Below are positions 23,332-36,852 of a stretch of 64,000 bases of DNA, piece by piece. Position 1 is the first letter of the stretch; each line of letters starts with the position of its first letter. A program made the translations under genes and the position numbers. The notes beneath the pieces are model-generated. The model saw only the letters and a program-made list of their open reading frames with translations. It made no database searches and was not told the origin of the DNA. Source of the stretch: Chlorophyllum brunneum (taxonomy: Eukaryota; Basidiomycota; Agaricomycetes; Agaricales; Agaricaceae); the NCBI GenBank assembly GCA_963576785.1, contig OY756144.1, positions 2,542,001 through 2,606,000 on the forward strand, given 5' to 3'.

Positions 23332-26300
23332 CTATTTGAGGTGGTGCATTTCCGTTGAAGTATCAAAAGCGGTGTTAACGAATCCCTCGATCTCCTTTTT
23401 ATGTTGTGTCTAAGATGGAAGCGGTCAGAAACGACGGATATTTAGGCTCGGCGTATTGGCGCCTACCTTGCTACCTGTTGCAATAGAGCTGGTGGGCTCA
23501 CGACCAGCGTAGTAAGGGTACTTTCCTTTGTGATGTTGGGTCCTGCTGGCGGCGGTATAGATACGGGGGCCAATATAACTCCAAGCACCATTGTTCATGG
23601 GTTCCTCTTGACACCAGAGAAGATCAGCGTTAGGGTATTTATCGAGATGGGAAGTGACCTAGAACCCGAAGTTAATATGATCTTTTACAGGTTGTGGTAA
23701 ATTTGCTTACAAGATCATAAGGGAACGGCGAAACTTGTTCCACGCGGCTGATAACAACATCTTTGATTCCACGCTCCTCACGGGCTTGGAGTAGAGTAAA
23801 GTACACCTGGCCTATAGTGCATATACCATGAGTCGGGGGACAGTATTGGGTAGAGTTTCCTACGAACCTGTGCAGAGAATGTGGCGTTTGATTTCCTCAG
23901 GGGCAGCTAAGTCCTCGGCAGCTTCAGGGAGATACCGTTCAAAGTGGGTATCGCCGACCATTTCATCAAGGGTGGAGCGAGCCTTAGGGTGGCGCAGAAG
24001 GCTCTTCGAGAAGAAGAGGATGAGCTGTGGCGAGGTCAAAGTCGTGAACTTAGGCGGATTGAAATAGAGCTCACAGGTTTGCGGAAGTCGCGATGGATTT
24101 GACGACGGAGCACATGGAAGTAGTTGGCTGGTGTACTGGGGAACAATTACATCAGCAACTAGCAGGTTAATGGGGGAGAGGGACGTACGTGGGGTAGACA
24201 ACTTGCATGTTGCAATCCTGGTGTTGGCGCTCGATCTTCTCGGGGGAAGGATAAATATGTGGGTGGTCATCACAAAGTTGGAGGAATCGCTCCAGTCTCC
24301 CGCTAGAGTGCTCAGGACCTTGGCCGTCGTAGCCGTGGGGCAAGCTCATGACCAGGCCAGTGCGCTGAAGCCATTTGCGTTCGCCGGCGGAAATGAATTG
24401 ATCGATAATACATTGTGCATTGTTGGCGAAATCACCAAACTGAGCCTCCCAGATTGTGAGTGAGTCTGGTGACACAAGGGAGTAACCGAGTTCGAAGCCG
24501 AGAGTGCCATATTCAGAAAGAGACGAGTTGCAGACGACAAAGCGTGCTTGATTCGAGCCAAGGTCGTTGAGAGGGATGTATTGTTGTTCGTTCACCTGAT
24601 CATGGATCACGGCGTGGCGCTGCGAGAAGGTACCACGTTCAACGTCTTGACCAGACAGGCGAACATGAATCTTCTCCAACGCAAGAGCACCAAAGGCGAG
24701 GGCCTCTGCTGTCGACCAATCGATGTTCTTACCCTCCTCGACTGTCTTGCCACGTGCAGCGAGGATACGAGCAAGATTACGATGGGGGGTGAATCCTTGA
24801 GGATAGCTGGAGATAGCCTTGCCAATGCGCCCAAGGGTATCTGCATCGGAACCAGTAGATCGGGTAGGAAGTGTTTGTTCAGCAAGTTGCTTGGGCGAAG
24901 GGAAACCAGTCCAGGCAGCCGATAACCACTCTTTACTCGTGGGTACATAGTCTTTGGCGGCGTTGGCAGCCTTATCCAACATTCCCCATACCCACTTCTT
25001 GTGCTCTTCAATATCCTTCTCAGTGAATGTCCCGCGGCCGACCAAGAATTTGGTGTACCTGGTCAAGGGGGTGGGTTGGTTCTTGACGGCTTCATACATC
25101 CTCGGTTGAGTGAAGCTTGGCTGATCGGTTTCGTTGTGACCATACCTGCGATAGCAGACGATGTCAATGACGACATCCTTCTTAAACTTCGCACGGTAGT
25201 CAGCAGCGAGTTGACAGACGAAATTTACAGCCTCAACGTTGTCACCATTGACATGGAAGATGGGCGCATCAATGGACTTCGCAATATCGGAGGGGTAAGG
25301 AGTGGAACGAGAGAAGCGGGGATCAGTAGTGAAACCGATCTGGTTGTTGACAATGAGATGGATTGTACCCCCAGTTCCGTAGCACGGCAGGTTATGGAGT
25401 CCCATGGTCTCATACACGACTCCCTGTCCTGCAAATGCGGCGTCACCATGAAGGAGGACACCCATAGCCGTCGCATGCGAAGCTTCGTCGCTCTCGAAGT
25501 GTTGGATGGCACGAGTCTTGCCCAAAACGACTGGGTCTGCAGCTTCCAAATGCGAGGGGTTGGCAACCAGTGAAAGCGAGACTTTCTTGCCCGAAGGTGT
25601 GGGTCGAACATAGTTGGCACCGAGATGATACTTGACATCACCAGCTGGCCAATTATTGTCTTCACCACCAGAGAACTCGTTGAGGATAGCCTCGATAGGT
25701 TTACGAATGACGTTTGCGAGGACATTGAGCCGACCACGATGGGGCATACCGATTGTGATATGTTTGACGCCGCTGTCGACGGAACGGTCAATGAGGGCCT
25801 TCATACCAGGAATGAGGGCCTCGCAACCTTCAAGACCGAAGCGCTTCTCGTTGGGATATTTGCTCGCGATAAATTTTTCGAAGGACTCGGACCAGATAAG
25901 ACGGTCTAAGATCATGCGCTTCTCCTCGACGGTGTAGTTCCATGGTTTGGGTGTCTCGACGCGCTCTCTAACCCAGTCACACTGCTCTTTGTCGGGGATG
26001 TGTATATATTGGATACCAACGTGTCCACCTGTGGGAGGGGTTTGTTCGCAGGGGTGGAATCAAAAATAGAAATTGGCGTACAATAGATGCGTCGGAGCGT
26101 TTTGATGATGTCCCTCAATTTCATCGTTTTGGTCTCTTCTGTGGCAAAGTGGGGGAGGATACCCGGCCCAAGGGTGATATCCTTGTCCAGGTCACGTTCA
26201 GTGAACCCATAACGGCTGAGTTCCAGCTCAGGGGGGCGGACATCAGCCAAGTCGGTATCGAGGATACCCAAGGGATCCAACTCGGCTACATGGTGACCTC

Positions 26301-26734
26301 GCACCTGATAGGCGCGGACCAGGAGTTGGACCTGAGTGTATAAAATAAGATTATGTGAGGGGATCAAGCGAACGGTTACGAACTTTCAGATGGTCGTTTA
26401 GCTCAGCGCCGTCACCCGCGTGCAAAGCCGGAGCACCATCCGCTGGGTGGGGTAGATGTGTAGGAGGGGGTTGGAAAGCCTGGTAGCTGGGCAGGCCTTT
26501 GTCAAGTCCGGAGAAATAAACATCCCATGAAGGATGAACTGATTTTGGGTCCTGCCTCCAGAGACGATACATTTCGTCGGCGTAGTAAGCATTGGTGCCA
26601 TTGGCGAAGGGATCATTTGAGGAAGGTCCACGGGCGAGAGCGTACTCGCGACGGATTGGGGTAGGGAGTGGGCGAGGCAACCTCGACGCGCGCACCAGAG
26701 GTGTCAGACGACCGACAACACGTCTTGACAGCAT
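23332..26734 (-). CDS. KGD1: 2-oxoglutarate dehydrogenase E1 component, mitochondrial
   Basis: Eight exons with consistent phases (26734-26384, 26331-26082, 26028-24189, 24135-24075, 24024-23868, 23811-23711, 23658-23467, 23409-23332) give 1009 residues, the normal E1 length. It is the thiamine-diphosphate decarboxylase of the TCA-cycle 2-oxoglutarate dehydrogenase complex. The N-terminus is rich in Arg and Leu without acids, a matrix-targeting presequence. Domain markers are the E1 N-terminal block [20 protein letters not shown] (about residue 45), [11 protein letters not shown] (about 293), [10 protein letters not shown] with the downstream VNNQIGFTT that binds thiamine diphosphate (about 394-425), and [19 protein letters not shown]. 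The C-terminal block includes [11 protein letters not shown]. Confidence 0.95.
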
Positions 26735-26975
26735 GATTTGAGGGCGTCGTACGAGGGGGTGAGTACGACGGAGGGATGGGAGATGGTGGTGGTTAGGGGA
26801 AGAGTACTGCTCTGCCCAGCTGTCACCCGTATGACGAAACGTCTTAGGTAAGCTGCGCACCAAGTTCTTCCGTGCCGATCCTGCAAAATCCAAGATGTAT
26901 TGCACGGGGCTCTGACCACTAGATGCGACTCTAACGTAGGGTACAAAAAGTCTGAAATCCAAAAAAAATATTACA

Positions 26976-29900
26976 TTATGATGTTTTTGTTCTGTTCCCT
27001 GCCCCACCCGCTTTATTCTTGAAGCTCAAAAGATCATAAAGCGATGCAATTTGGTCGCCCTTTTACGGCCGATTTAGAGCAGGTACGTCATATGCTCGCA
27101 AAAATCACTCACTTTCTGCTCCAAAACGTCAACGACTTCTCGTAGATGTTGAGCAAGGGTGTTTCTCTTCGCCACGTTCGAAGCTGCATCCATTTCTTTG
27201 TACTGATCAGCTAATTCAATATAGATGCTTTCTGCCGTTTAGTTTAGAGCGTGATGTGTATAATCGAGACTCTTACCTTTTATAGTGAGTAAAGTCGTCC
27301 TCCAGTTCCCGAATGATCCGCGCGACAATTGTTTGAGGGGGCAAGCCCTCCTGTCGTGCAATGAAGCGTACTTCGTTGATGTCTTGAAGACTGCGTTCGC
27401 GCCGTTTTCCCTTGTCCTCGCTCTGAGGCTGTTCGAGCTCTTGGGAGGGCTCTGCGAACCCCTCGTCCTCCTGGTCATTGGATCCACGTCTTGACCTGGT
27501 CCGCCGAGCAGCTCTGCGAGTTCTCCACGCAACAGAAACAGGATGTTCATCGGACTCCCGGCGACGCCGGTTACAGGTGGTGCAGGTCCGGGCATCATGT
27601 TCCGGCGCCGCGAAGAACAGGCGCTCAAGACGTTTGCCACGAATTTTTGGGAACGACGCTTCTGGCTCAGTCTGGTGCCTTCGATTGGGGTGGGGCACGC
27701 GATCTGGTCGCGTCGAGGGACCTGGTTCATGAATGATATCGACGTCTTCTAGCTCATCCTCGGAGTCTGAAATAGGATCCGGAGAGGAAGCTCGCTTGGC
27801 AAAAGTGGACATATCATATACCACCGAAGTGTCCACCGTCCTATTCCGCCTTGACGTTGGAGATGGTGACTGCTCGGGAGACCTCGTATGCGAAAATTGG
27901 GAAAGGTTTATCGACCCAGAGCGGTCAGACCTCCTGTCATCGATCTCTGCGGATATCCTTTCAAATTCTGCAGAGCCTATGAATCTCGCTCCTCGAGTAT
28001 CATGAGTTTGACTTGAACCTTCTGTCGCGCGGTCCGTTCTCATCGTCCTGTCCATAGCTTTGACCCTCGAGCCACCGCTAACAGACGAAAAACTGGCGTC
28101 TTCAGTCTCTGTCTCAGGGTCCTCGTCTTCCTCCTCATCTTCCTCGTCGTCTAGCTCGTGCCCAAGGTCTTCATCTTCAGAATGGTCTGCTCCGGGATCG
28201 TGGTGAGAGGGTGCCCCATAATCCCCAGTGTCTTGCTGTATAGATGCCTCTTTCGCCGCTCGACGTTCACGGAGGCCCTCCTCCACTACATCCCGTAAGA
28301 CCTCAACTTCCCCAGCGAGTCTTTCTACTTCGTTCTTGAGACGCACAATTTCCGAACTCTTACCCCTCAAAGTCGCCGAGTCAGCATCGCGTAACGTCCG
28401 AAGCTCAGTGAGCAATTCGCGGTGTAATGATAGTTCAGACGTAAGTCGAGCGAGCTGGGTCCGGAGTGAACTGATCAGTACTTCTAGAGCTGGGTGTTTA
28501 TTTTCATTTTCAGCACGTAGTTGGGCGACTGGAGTATATAAAATGACCTTTTTTCTCTTCAACGACCTCCTTGTATCGTTCGTGGAGCTGGGATGTGTCA
28601 GCGCTGAGGTCTCTAGCCCGCGCCTTCCCTTTCGCAGCCCGTAAGCTTGCCTGTTGTTGCTTGAGGATTTCTTCCTGCTCGATGAGCCGCGTTCGTTCAC
28701 GCGCAACTTCCCTCTTGCAATCTTCCAACTCCAATTCGAGCTCTCGGACGCGCCGTCTTGAAATACCGTTTTCTTCTTCGAGTTGTTGGATTTTTTTCTG
28801 GACGGTATTCAAGGTCTTGAAGAGACGATCTGCCATGCCATGAGAAGTGAGGTTGCATGAATAATTCTAAACTCACTCTCGGTTTCTCGAATCTGGCTTT
28901 CTGCACGATATGCACAGTATTCTGCAGTGAGCTTGGCGGGGGATTCAATGGCATTGGTTATACCTGTCACGTCAGGTAGCTGGATTCGCGACTTGTTCCT
29001 TTGCGAACTTGGGGGCACAGTTGGTTTATCTGTGGCCGAATGCGATTGGCCTGCTCCATCGCGGAAAAGGTTGTTACCAAGAGGCATTGAAGCAGAGCGT
29101 GAACGTTCAGCTCTCTTAGTAGACGTCGACGCCTTGAGCTGGCCTTTTTCATACTCGATTTCCTTAGCAAGCCCATGAGCCATGCGAGTGAACTTGGAGC
29201 CTGCTGAGGACGGGGTAGGAGGTTGAAGAATGAGCTCTGGTTGTTGGGGTGCGGAGGCATGTGGGGGAAAGATGTTGCTCCGTCTTCCGGGACGGGGAGT
29301 AGGAACATGAGAAATGCTAGGACGTTGATTTCCACGTGAAGCAGAGGATGAGGTTGGCTGTTTGGGCGAAAAAGGAATGGAACGGTTGGTTTGAGGACTA
29401 CGGGGCCTTTTGGGCGAAAGAGCGACATTGCGAAGAGCATCTGAGAGCTTAGGGCGGTTTTTGACTGTTGTGTTAGCAACATGACCATGATCCGACTCTG
29501 AATGCGAGGACGAGCCGGAGGTGACGGGAGATGCCATGCGGACAGAGCGATTTAGAGATTGCTGGGCACCTGTTTCAAGGATGTGATCAAGTTCTGCGGT
29601 GTCCTCGACCACGAGAGGGTCATTTGTTATATTTTCGGGGGTCTATGGAATAGTCTGGTGAGTGGCAGAAAAAGAAAACAAGTGGGATGAATACTTACTA
29701 CGCGTTTGGAGCGAGATGGGGTATCGAAGACACTAAATTTACTGTTTACTCCTTCAATGATATCGTTCAGAGGACGATCTGGGTCGTACTCTGCACCGCT
29801 GAGACTGATATCACGTCTAGCTCCACGCCCCGCTAAGCCGGCACTCAAGGTTACGGCACTGGCGTGGTGGGCAACGGTTGATAGAGACTCGCCGCCGTAC

Positions 29901-30202
29901 GGGTTTATGCCCTCCTCGTAGTCATCGCCTGTACGGTAGGACCACCCGTGACCTGGGGCATCCTCTTCTGCCAGGTAATCTCGAGCACGGTGGTCGAAGG
30001 AGGGAAAATCGTTGTAAGGTGGGGCGGAGTTATGTCTGGGATATTCAACACTTTCGACGTCGTCACCACTCTCGTATGACTCTGCGTCGGTCTCGGAGGA
30101 AAGGTGGAAGGTGGCTTCTGAGTTGCGAAGATTGTTTTCGAGCTGGATACGGCTGTACTCGAGCTCATCGTTTGGAATCCAAGGTGCAGGGTGCTTGGGC
30201 AT
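26976..30202 (-). CDS. PPC89: Spindle pole body protein, PPC89/Cep57 family
   Basis: Six exons (30202-29699, 29642-28877, 28829-28548, 28489-27277, 27227-27113, 27059-26976) give 987 residues. The N-terminal third is disordered and Ser/Pro-rich. Coiled coils follow (from about residue 430, [11 protein letters not shown], and again where [14 protein letters not shown] occurs). A very acidic Glu/Asp run lies near 28130-28160. The C-terminus holds the Cep57-type microtubule-binding region: [18 protein letters not shown], then [13 protein letters not shown] and [14 protein letters not shown]. In fission yeast Ppc89 anchors Sid4 and the septation network at the spindle pole body, and the role here is inferred from that. 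Intron 3 (28547-28490) has a weak GTCATT donor. The last junction uses an AAAG acceptor, chosen because it alone keeps the conserved frame. Confidence 0.8.
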
Positions 30203-30375
30203 TGTGCTCTACCAGCGAAGGGGTGGAGGATGTGTCGCAGGGGTGGGCGGGCTGGCAGCACACAAGGCCAAGGCTGGCGAGCCATCAACACAGACGCGAT
30301 CCGCCACGTGACCGCGTCATCAGGTCACCTGAGATAACCCCAATCTAGGGTCTCCTCTCATTTTTGCAACTGCCA
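30203..30375. promoter_or_regulatory. Short divergent promoter between PPC89-like gene and BMS1
   Basis: Only 173 bp separate the two start codons, so both 5' UTRs and both core promoters must lie here. It contains purine/pyrimidine-rich stretches and no clear TATA box. Confidence 0.6.
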
Positions 30376-33300
30376 ATGGAAGACAGGCCACACAAGGCCC
30401 ACAGACCGTCGCAGTCTGGGGAAAAGGCAGAGAAAAAGGGAAAATCAAAGGGAAAAGAAAAAAAACAGGGAAATAACGCAAAAGTGTGTCGTATTTCGCT
30501 CAAAAACAGTCCCATCTGACTTATTCGTTAGGCATTTGCCCCAAAGTCTGGTCGGAGAGCTGACCGGCAGGGACGCCGTGCAGTAGAAAAGGACCAGACC
30601 CGCCTCCATGTTCCCCTTGTGGACCGGACCCCAGATGACACCCCTCCGCCTGTCATTGTCGCCATCGTCGGCCCCCCAGGAGTCGGCAAAACTACTCTTC
30701 TCAAAAGTCTCGTTCGTCGGTATACGAAACAGACGCTAAATGATCCAAAGGGACCCATAACCGTTATCAGTGGAAAGAAACGCCGGCTGTCCTTTATAGA
30801 GTGCAACAACGATCTCAATAGCATGATCGATGTTGGTAAAATAGCCGATCTCGTCCTCCTCATGATTGACGGCTCCTTCGGCTTTGAAATGGTGCGCTAT
30901 ACTATCTCTCGCCATTCTCAAAGTCTGACTTGCTCGTAGGAAACATTCGAGTTTCTGAATATCCTTCAGTCCCATGGTTTCCCCAAAGTCATTGGTATTC
31001 TGTCCCACCTCGACCTCATCAAAAAGGCCGCTACCCTCAAGGCCACCAAAAAAGCCCTGAAGAAGCGTTTCTGGACAGAAATCTATCAAGGCGCAAAACT
31101 CTTCTACCTTTCTGGCGTCATTAATGGCCGTTATCCCGACACTGAAATCCTCAACCTCTCCCGCTTCATTTCCGTCATGAAATTCCGTCCCCTCATCTTC
31201 CGTAACTCCCATCCCTACCTCCTCGCCGATCGTTTAGAAGACCTCACGCCAAGAGAACATGTACGGACGTCGAAAGGCAAGTGCGATCGCACTGTCACTG
31301 TTTATGGCTATGTCAGAGGAACAAACCTACGATTTGGTACCAAGGTACATATTCCTGGTGTGGGTGACCTTGACATGACTAGTGTTCAGCAACTCGGAGA
31401 TCCCTGCCCGCTGCCGGACGAGGACTCGGAGAAGCGGAGAAAACTAAGTGAGAAGAAAAAATTACTCATACATGCACCTATGAGTGACGTAGGTGGTGTG
31501 ATCTATGACAAGGATGCTGTGTGGATAAACGTCCCCGGTAGCTTTACCAGAGGGAATGATGAGGGTATGTGGGATTTCATACGCATGGTTAGTTCGGACT
31601 GACACATCTGCTCAGTCCCACAAGGTGAAGGGGAGCAAATGGTCATGGATCTGCAGGACGTCAGAAACACCCTTGAGGATGCTGTGAGCAAAAGTCAGAT
31701 ACGGCTCTTTGGAACGTCGTCAAATCCTCTCGTCGTGACCAACCAATTATCACCGGAGGATGGGAACAAAGATATGGACGGGGATGAAGAGGATGGAAGT
31801 GAAGACCAGAGTGTGTCAGAGGACGATGAAGGCTTTGATTCTGATGAAGGGGACGAAGCTGTCGACTTGGACCACCTACCAACTGGAGTAGAAAACACTG
31901 GTCGTCGGTCGCACCGAGTCATACAACGAACCCTCCCTTCTTCAAGTCGACAATCACGAGCAAACGTCGAGTATGCAGAGAGCGACTCTGACCTTGGCGA
32001 CAATGATGAAGATTTGCCTTCTGCATCAAACCGTCGGGTGCGTTTTGTTGATGGGGAGAAGGATGTTGATATCCCGAGTGATGAGGATGCCATGGACGAT
32101 GAAGAGGGTGAGGAAGACGAGGAAAGTGCGCCGCAGTGGAAGGCCAACTTGGCGGAAAAGGCACAATTGCTAGCTTCTTCGTCACGAAAGGGGAAGCGGA
32201 AGGATTGGATCAAGTTGATTTATGCATCTGATTTGAAACCAGAAGAAGTACTATGGGGCAAGAGAGGGGCCAACGAGAACGAGGACGTCGATGACTTCTT
32301 CACGATCAAGCGTAAATCTGACGTGAACGAAGCCGAAGTGCTTGACATGGGCAAAGAACTCGTTGATGAGGCAGAGTTACAAAAGTGGGAAGATGAGGGG
32401 CTACTTGAATCTATCCGGGCACTTTTCATTACCGGAGAGGATTCGGTTGCAGGGTTGAACAATGGCGAAGAATGGGGTGGGGTAGGAGATCGTGACGAAC
32501 AAGGAGATCGTGATGATGAAGGCGACGCCGATGGTGCCGAGGCTGAACAGACCAAGGACGCAAAAGCCCTGCAGGCCAAGAAGGAAGCACTAAAAAGAAA
32601 GTTTGATGAGCAGTATGACGATCCAGAATCTGCTAAAATCGACTTTTATGATTCTGCAAAAGATGAAATTGCCCGTCAGCTCGCACTCAATCGTGCAGAA
32701 CTCGAGGGGGTGGATTCGGAGGCTCGTTCCCTTGTTGAGGGTTTCCGACCTGGCGTTTATGTGCGCATAGAGCTCTCGAATGTGCCGTGCGAACTTGTGG
32801 AACACTTCGATCCTCATTATCCCATCATTATTGGTGGGTTGCTTGCCGCGGAAGAACGCTTTGGCTATGTTCAAGTCCGTGTTAAAAGACATCGTTGGTT
32901 CACGCGTCCGCTCAAGACCAATGATCCCCTCATACTCTCCCTTGGTTGGCGACGGTTCCAGACTGTTCCGATCTACTCTCTCGACGACCATTCTATTCGG
33001 ATGCGAATGCTCAAATACACGCCTGAACATATGCACTGCTACGCGACGTTTTATGGTCCCGTTTCCCTCCCTAACACTGGTTTCTGCGCTTTCAATTCTC
33101 TGCTGGGTGAAACTCCAGGTTTTCGAGTCAGCGCGACTGGAGTCGTTCTTGACGTTGATCGCTCTGTGAAGATTGTTAAGAAGCTCAAATTGACTGGCGT
33201 GCCATACAAGATCTTCAAGAACACGGCATTCATCAAGGATATGTTCACTTCTGCGCTAGAGGTAGCTAAATTCGAGGGCGCAAATATTAAGACGGTATCT

Positions 33301-34000
33301 GGGATTCGAGGACAGGTAAAGAAAGCACTGCCGAAACCCGATGGTGCATTCCGGGCCACGTTTGAGGACAAGGTTCTCAAGAGCGGTGAGTGTGTTGCTT
33401 TTCTGATGTATTGCCTTCCTGAGTCTTCATTTAGACCTCATTTTCCTCCGGGCTTGGTATTCCATTGAACCACGAAAGTTTTACAACCCCGTCACTTCAC
33501 TACTGCTCTCTAATAAAGCGTCGTGGGCCGGTATGCGGCTTACTGGACAAATTCGACGCGACGAAGGCCTCAAGACACCTCTGGATGTCAATTCTACATA
33601 CAAGAAGGTTGAACGACCCCCTCGGAGGTTCAATCCTCTCCGTGTTCCTCAGAAGCTTCAGGCGGCGCTGCCTTACGCATCGAAACCGAAGCTTATGAAA
33701 AAGCAGCAGTCACAAACGTACCTCCAGAAACGGGCAGTTGTGATGGAGCCGGAGGAGCGTGAAGCAATGGCCTTGTTACAACAGATGCGAGCGTTGAGGA
33801 AGGACAAGGTTGTGAAGCGGAAGGAGAAGAAGGAGGAGAAGAGGGAAGAACGTCGGAAAAGACTGGAACGAGAGGAGGCTCGACATGAAGAGAAGGATAG
33901 AGAGAAGAAGAAGGACGTGATGCGGATGGTTGGGATGAAGAATAAACGGCAGCGAGAGATAGAGGAAGGGCATGGCAGAAAGCGAAGGAAGACTGGATAG
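30376..34000 (+). CDS. BMS1: Ribosome biogenesis GTPase BMS1
   Basis: Five exons with consistent phases: 30376-30483, 30532-30891, 30940-31564, 31616-33385 and 33435-34000, coding 1142 residues (yeast has 1183). Bms1 is a nucleolar GTPase of the small-subunit processome that works with Rcl1 in 18S rRNA maturation. The Lys-rich N-terminus is followed by [14 protein letters not shown], the P-loop [10 protein letters not shown] (about residue 83) and the G3-like region [20 protein letters not shown] follows in exon 3. The centre is very acidic (31750-32150). The C-terminal half contains [23 protein letters not shown] and the GTPase-activating-like block ending [15 protein letters not shown]. The last 70 residues form a basic, charged helix. 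Confidence 0.95.
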
Positions 34001-34079
34001 CTGACTCTACCTGTTGTATCCATATATCACGTCACGGTCGCGTTACCCCTAGTCACGCGTCGTTTGTGAGTTTTTAGTT

Positions 34080-36852
34080 ATGAACGCACGCCTTCCGCCC
34101 GGACTACTCGACCTGGCTTATGGCATGGCGTTGAGCTCGTTCCGAGTAGCAGCCTCAGCTGCAGGTCGACCGTGGACGAGGGCTTCTCGTAGAATGCATC
34201 AAGCAGCACTGGCGACTCTGCCTCCACCTCTGCCTCACCTCGAACTTGCTGCTCCATTAGCAAGAGATCAAAAGCGAAGGTCTCAAGCTGCATTGTCTGT
34301 CAGGACTGGGCTGGGCGCTGTCGAGCCTGTCTTTGAACTCGAGAAAAGAGTGCAGGCACTACAGGCTGCCGTTACGGAGGAGGTATGCCGCTAATTATCT
34401 CATCTTGCCAGCTATTAACAAGCATCTAGGAAACCTCCCTTGCACCCCCCTTCTATACCGAGCAAGACCTTATGGTGTTGTACGAGGATCTTCTCGCTAT
34501 CCCACCCAAACCCACTTCCTCCCAGGTCGACCTTGAAGCTCTTGACCAGCGACAGGCACTCGAGGACGCCCAGACCATTCAAACAACTGAATGGCGATTA
34601 TCACAGAGCCATTCCGACGTCGCTCTGGGAGCGGCTCACCAGGGCCCGGCGCAGAATGGCATGCAACCATACCATAGAGTCCTGGCGCAAGCCCAGGCGA
34701 TTACGGCTCAACTGGAGGACACGAGGAAGATGGCATTGAAGGGCATGGATCCCCCGCGGCAAGCTGTCGCTGGGCCCAGTAAGATTTCGGTGCCCATCAG
34801 TGTTCTTTCTGTGAAAGAGTGTGAGGCTCTGGTTCGCGCTTGTGTGAGGACGAGTCTATTTCCTACCACTCAAGAATTACTGACGCCTGTTCGTAGACGA
34901 GAGCACAAGATGGGCTCGCCGCGATGCTCACACTCGAGATCATGAAGGTACACTTCAGTCCGTCGAATACAGCGATCCAATGCTGACATTCCCTAGCGCT
35001 CTGGGATGCCAATACCTGAAAATGCAGTTACAGATACCCTGGAAATTCTTGCCACTAACGGAAACATCAGAGTCACTGATTCTCTTATATCAAGTTTCAC
35101 GACATCTCCAACCCAACGCCAGAGGCATCTTCACGTCAAAGCCCACTTAAAAGCTGCACCACCCTGCGCCATTCCAGCATCGGCCCTCACTGTCCTTCAC
35201 ACGTACGAAGAAAAAGCGCTTTTCGCTCCGATGCAAACTTACACCTCCTGTATAACTACCCTGCTTTCCACACCCTCCTCCGCCGCACGAGCACAAGGCT
35301 GGGACTTGTTCACACATATGCGCTATGTTGCACACCCTAATCCGGACGCTTGTCTATACACACTCATGATTCGTGCCTGTGCTTCCCCTCTCACATCTTC
35401 TCGTACATCCGAACCTGAAAAGGCATTGGATCTATGGACAGAGATGACAGTCGACAAAAAAATCGAGCCAACCGTTGGGGCCTACAACGCCGTGATCCTG
35501 GCTTGTGCAAGGTCGGGCGTGAAGATGTACGTGAATGAGGCGTATAGGCTTGCTAAGCGGATGCTGGATGGGTATAGAGATGCGAGAGGTGTTTCGGCTT
35601 ATAGACCGGACAGAAAAACTTTCTGCGCCTTGCTTGAAGGTGCGAAGAGGATTGGAGATTTAGGACGGGCGAGGTGGATTTTAGCCGAGTTGGTGAGGTG
35701 TGGTGGCACGAGCGAGATGGGCAGAAATCTGAATGAGCCAGAGGGTGTGCGAGTGGATGAGGAGGTTATGATGCATTTGTTCCAAGCGTATGCCGTGTAC
35801 AAACCCCCGTTCAAGAGAGAAGCTACCGTTGTACAACCTGGGACCATCTCAGAGACTCCCTCAGGTGAAGAGTCGTGGAAGGAGGAGGCTTCCCTCACAG
35901 AGGTTATTGATGACGAATCAGAACCGACAGCGCTTATCGTCGATGCTCCTCCATCCTTCTCCCATATCCCACCACAAAGCCACCAAGAAGTCCTCCACGA
36001 AGTGACATACCTCTTCCAACGCATCCTTGACGATATTGGTGTTCTCTCTGCGTCTGCTCTCCGCCAACATAACCCCAGTAATTCCCATCTCTCACTGAAT
36101 CTTCTGAACAAATTTTCCGACGTTCAACTCACCCCTCGCCTCCTAAGTTCATATATATCCGTATTCTTTCGGCATGCACCCTTGGACCTCGCTCAGGAGA
36201 TGTTTTGGAAGGTATTTGATGAATTGAACATACAGAGGAGTGCGAGAGTATATGTTGAGGCGCTAGAGAGGTGTGCATATGCCAAAAAGGGAAGGGAGAG
36301 GGAGGTTGCAATACAGTTTGCGGACAGAGTATGGAATGAGTGGCAGTCGTTTGAAGACGCCGGACAAGATGGTGAGCGGGGGTTGAGCGCAAGGCTGATT
36401 GAAAGGGCGTACGGTGCTCGGATAAGGTTGTATACAGTGTGAGTGCTCAATTCGTGTTATCCCCAGCTCATTCTGATTGATTTGATAGGAGCGACGACAC
36501 CAGCAAAGCGCTTAGCCTCCTTCAGTCCTTTGTTCAGCGCTACCCACCCTCATCCATTCGCGCACCTCCGGAGAAGCCATTCTTCCGATCCACACGTACC
36601 ACTCTTGTTGATGGATCACGACCATTGGTCCGGATGACATCGACTGTGGAGGTACCTGATGATGGTGTGCCACCTCTCTTAACGTTCAGGGATCTAGAAG
36701 TTCTGCATCATCGGTTAGTAGCACTCGAGAGGGTCAAGGAGGTGGGATATGTGAAATGGGTTGCGAAGGCGTATGAGTGGATGCTGAGAGTCAGGAGGGA
36801 CGAAGGACTTAGATTAAAGCCTTCCAGATCAAGGGAAGGTTTGGAAATGTGA
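34080..36852 (+). CDS. Mitochondrial PPR-type protein
   Basis: Five exons with consistent phases: 34080-34382, 34430-34843, 34897-34947, 34997-36438 and 36489-36852, coding 857 residues. The N-terminus is rich in Arg, Ala and Leu with few acids, as in a mitochondrial presequence. The middle has 35-residue helical repeats of the pentatricopeptide type, for example CLYTLMIRACA ... EKALDLWTEM, then GAYNAVILACARSG and KTFCALLEGAKRIGDL. Such proteins bind organellar RNA and act in processing or translation of mitochondrial transcripts; the target here is unknown. The start is only 79 bp after the BMS1 stop, so its promoter must overlap the BMS1 3' end. This is the last host gene before the transposon zone. 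Confidence 0.75.

Noticed and set aside
25001..25573. A 190-codon plus-strand frame inside KGD1
   Set aside because: It is the complement of well conserved KGD1 coding sequence.
28529..28547. A 19 nt intron in the PPC89-like gene
   Set aside because: The same donor with the acceptor at 28490 gives a normal 58 nt intron in phase, so the ultra-short one is less likely. It is kept only as an alternative in the findings.
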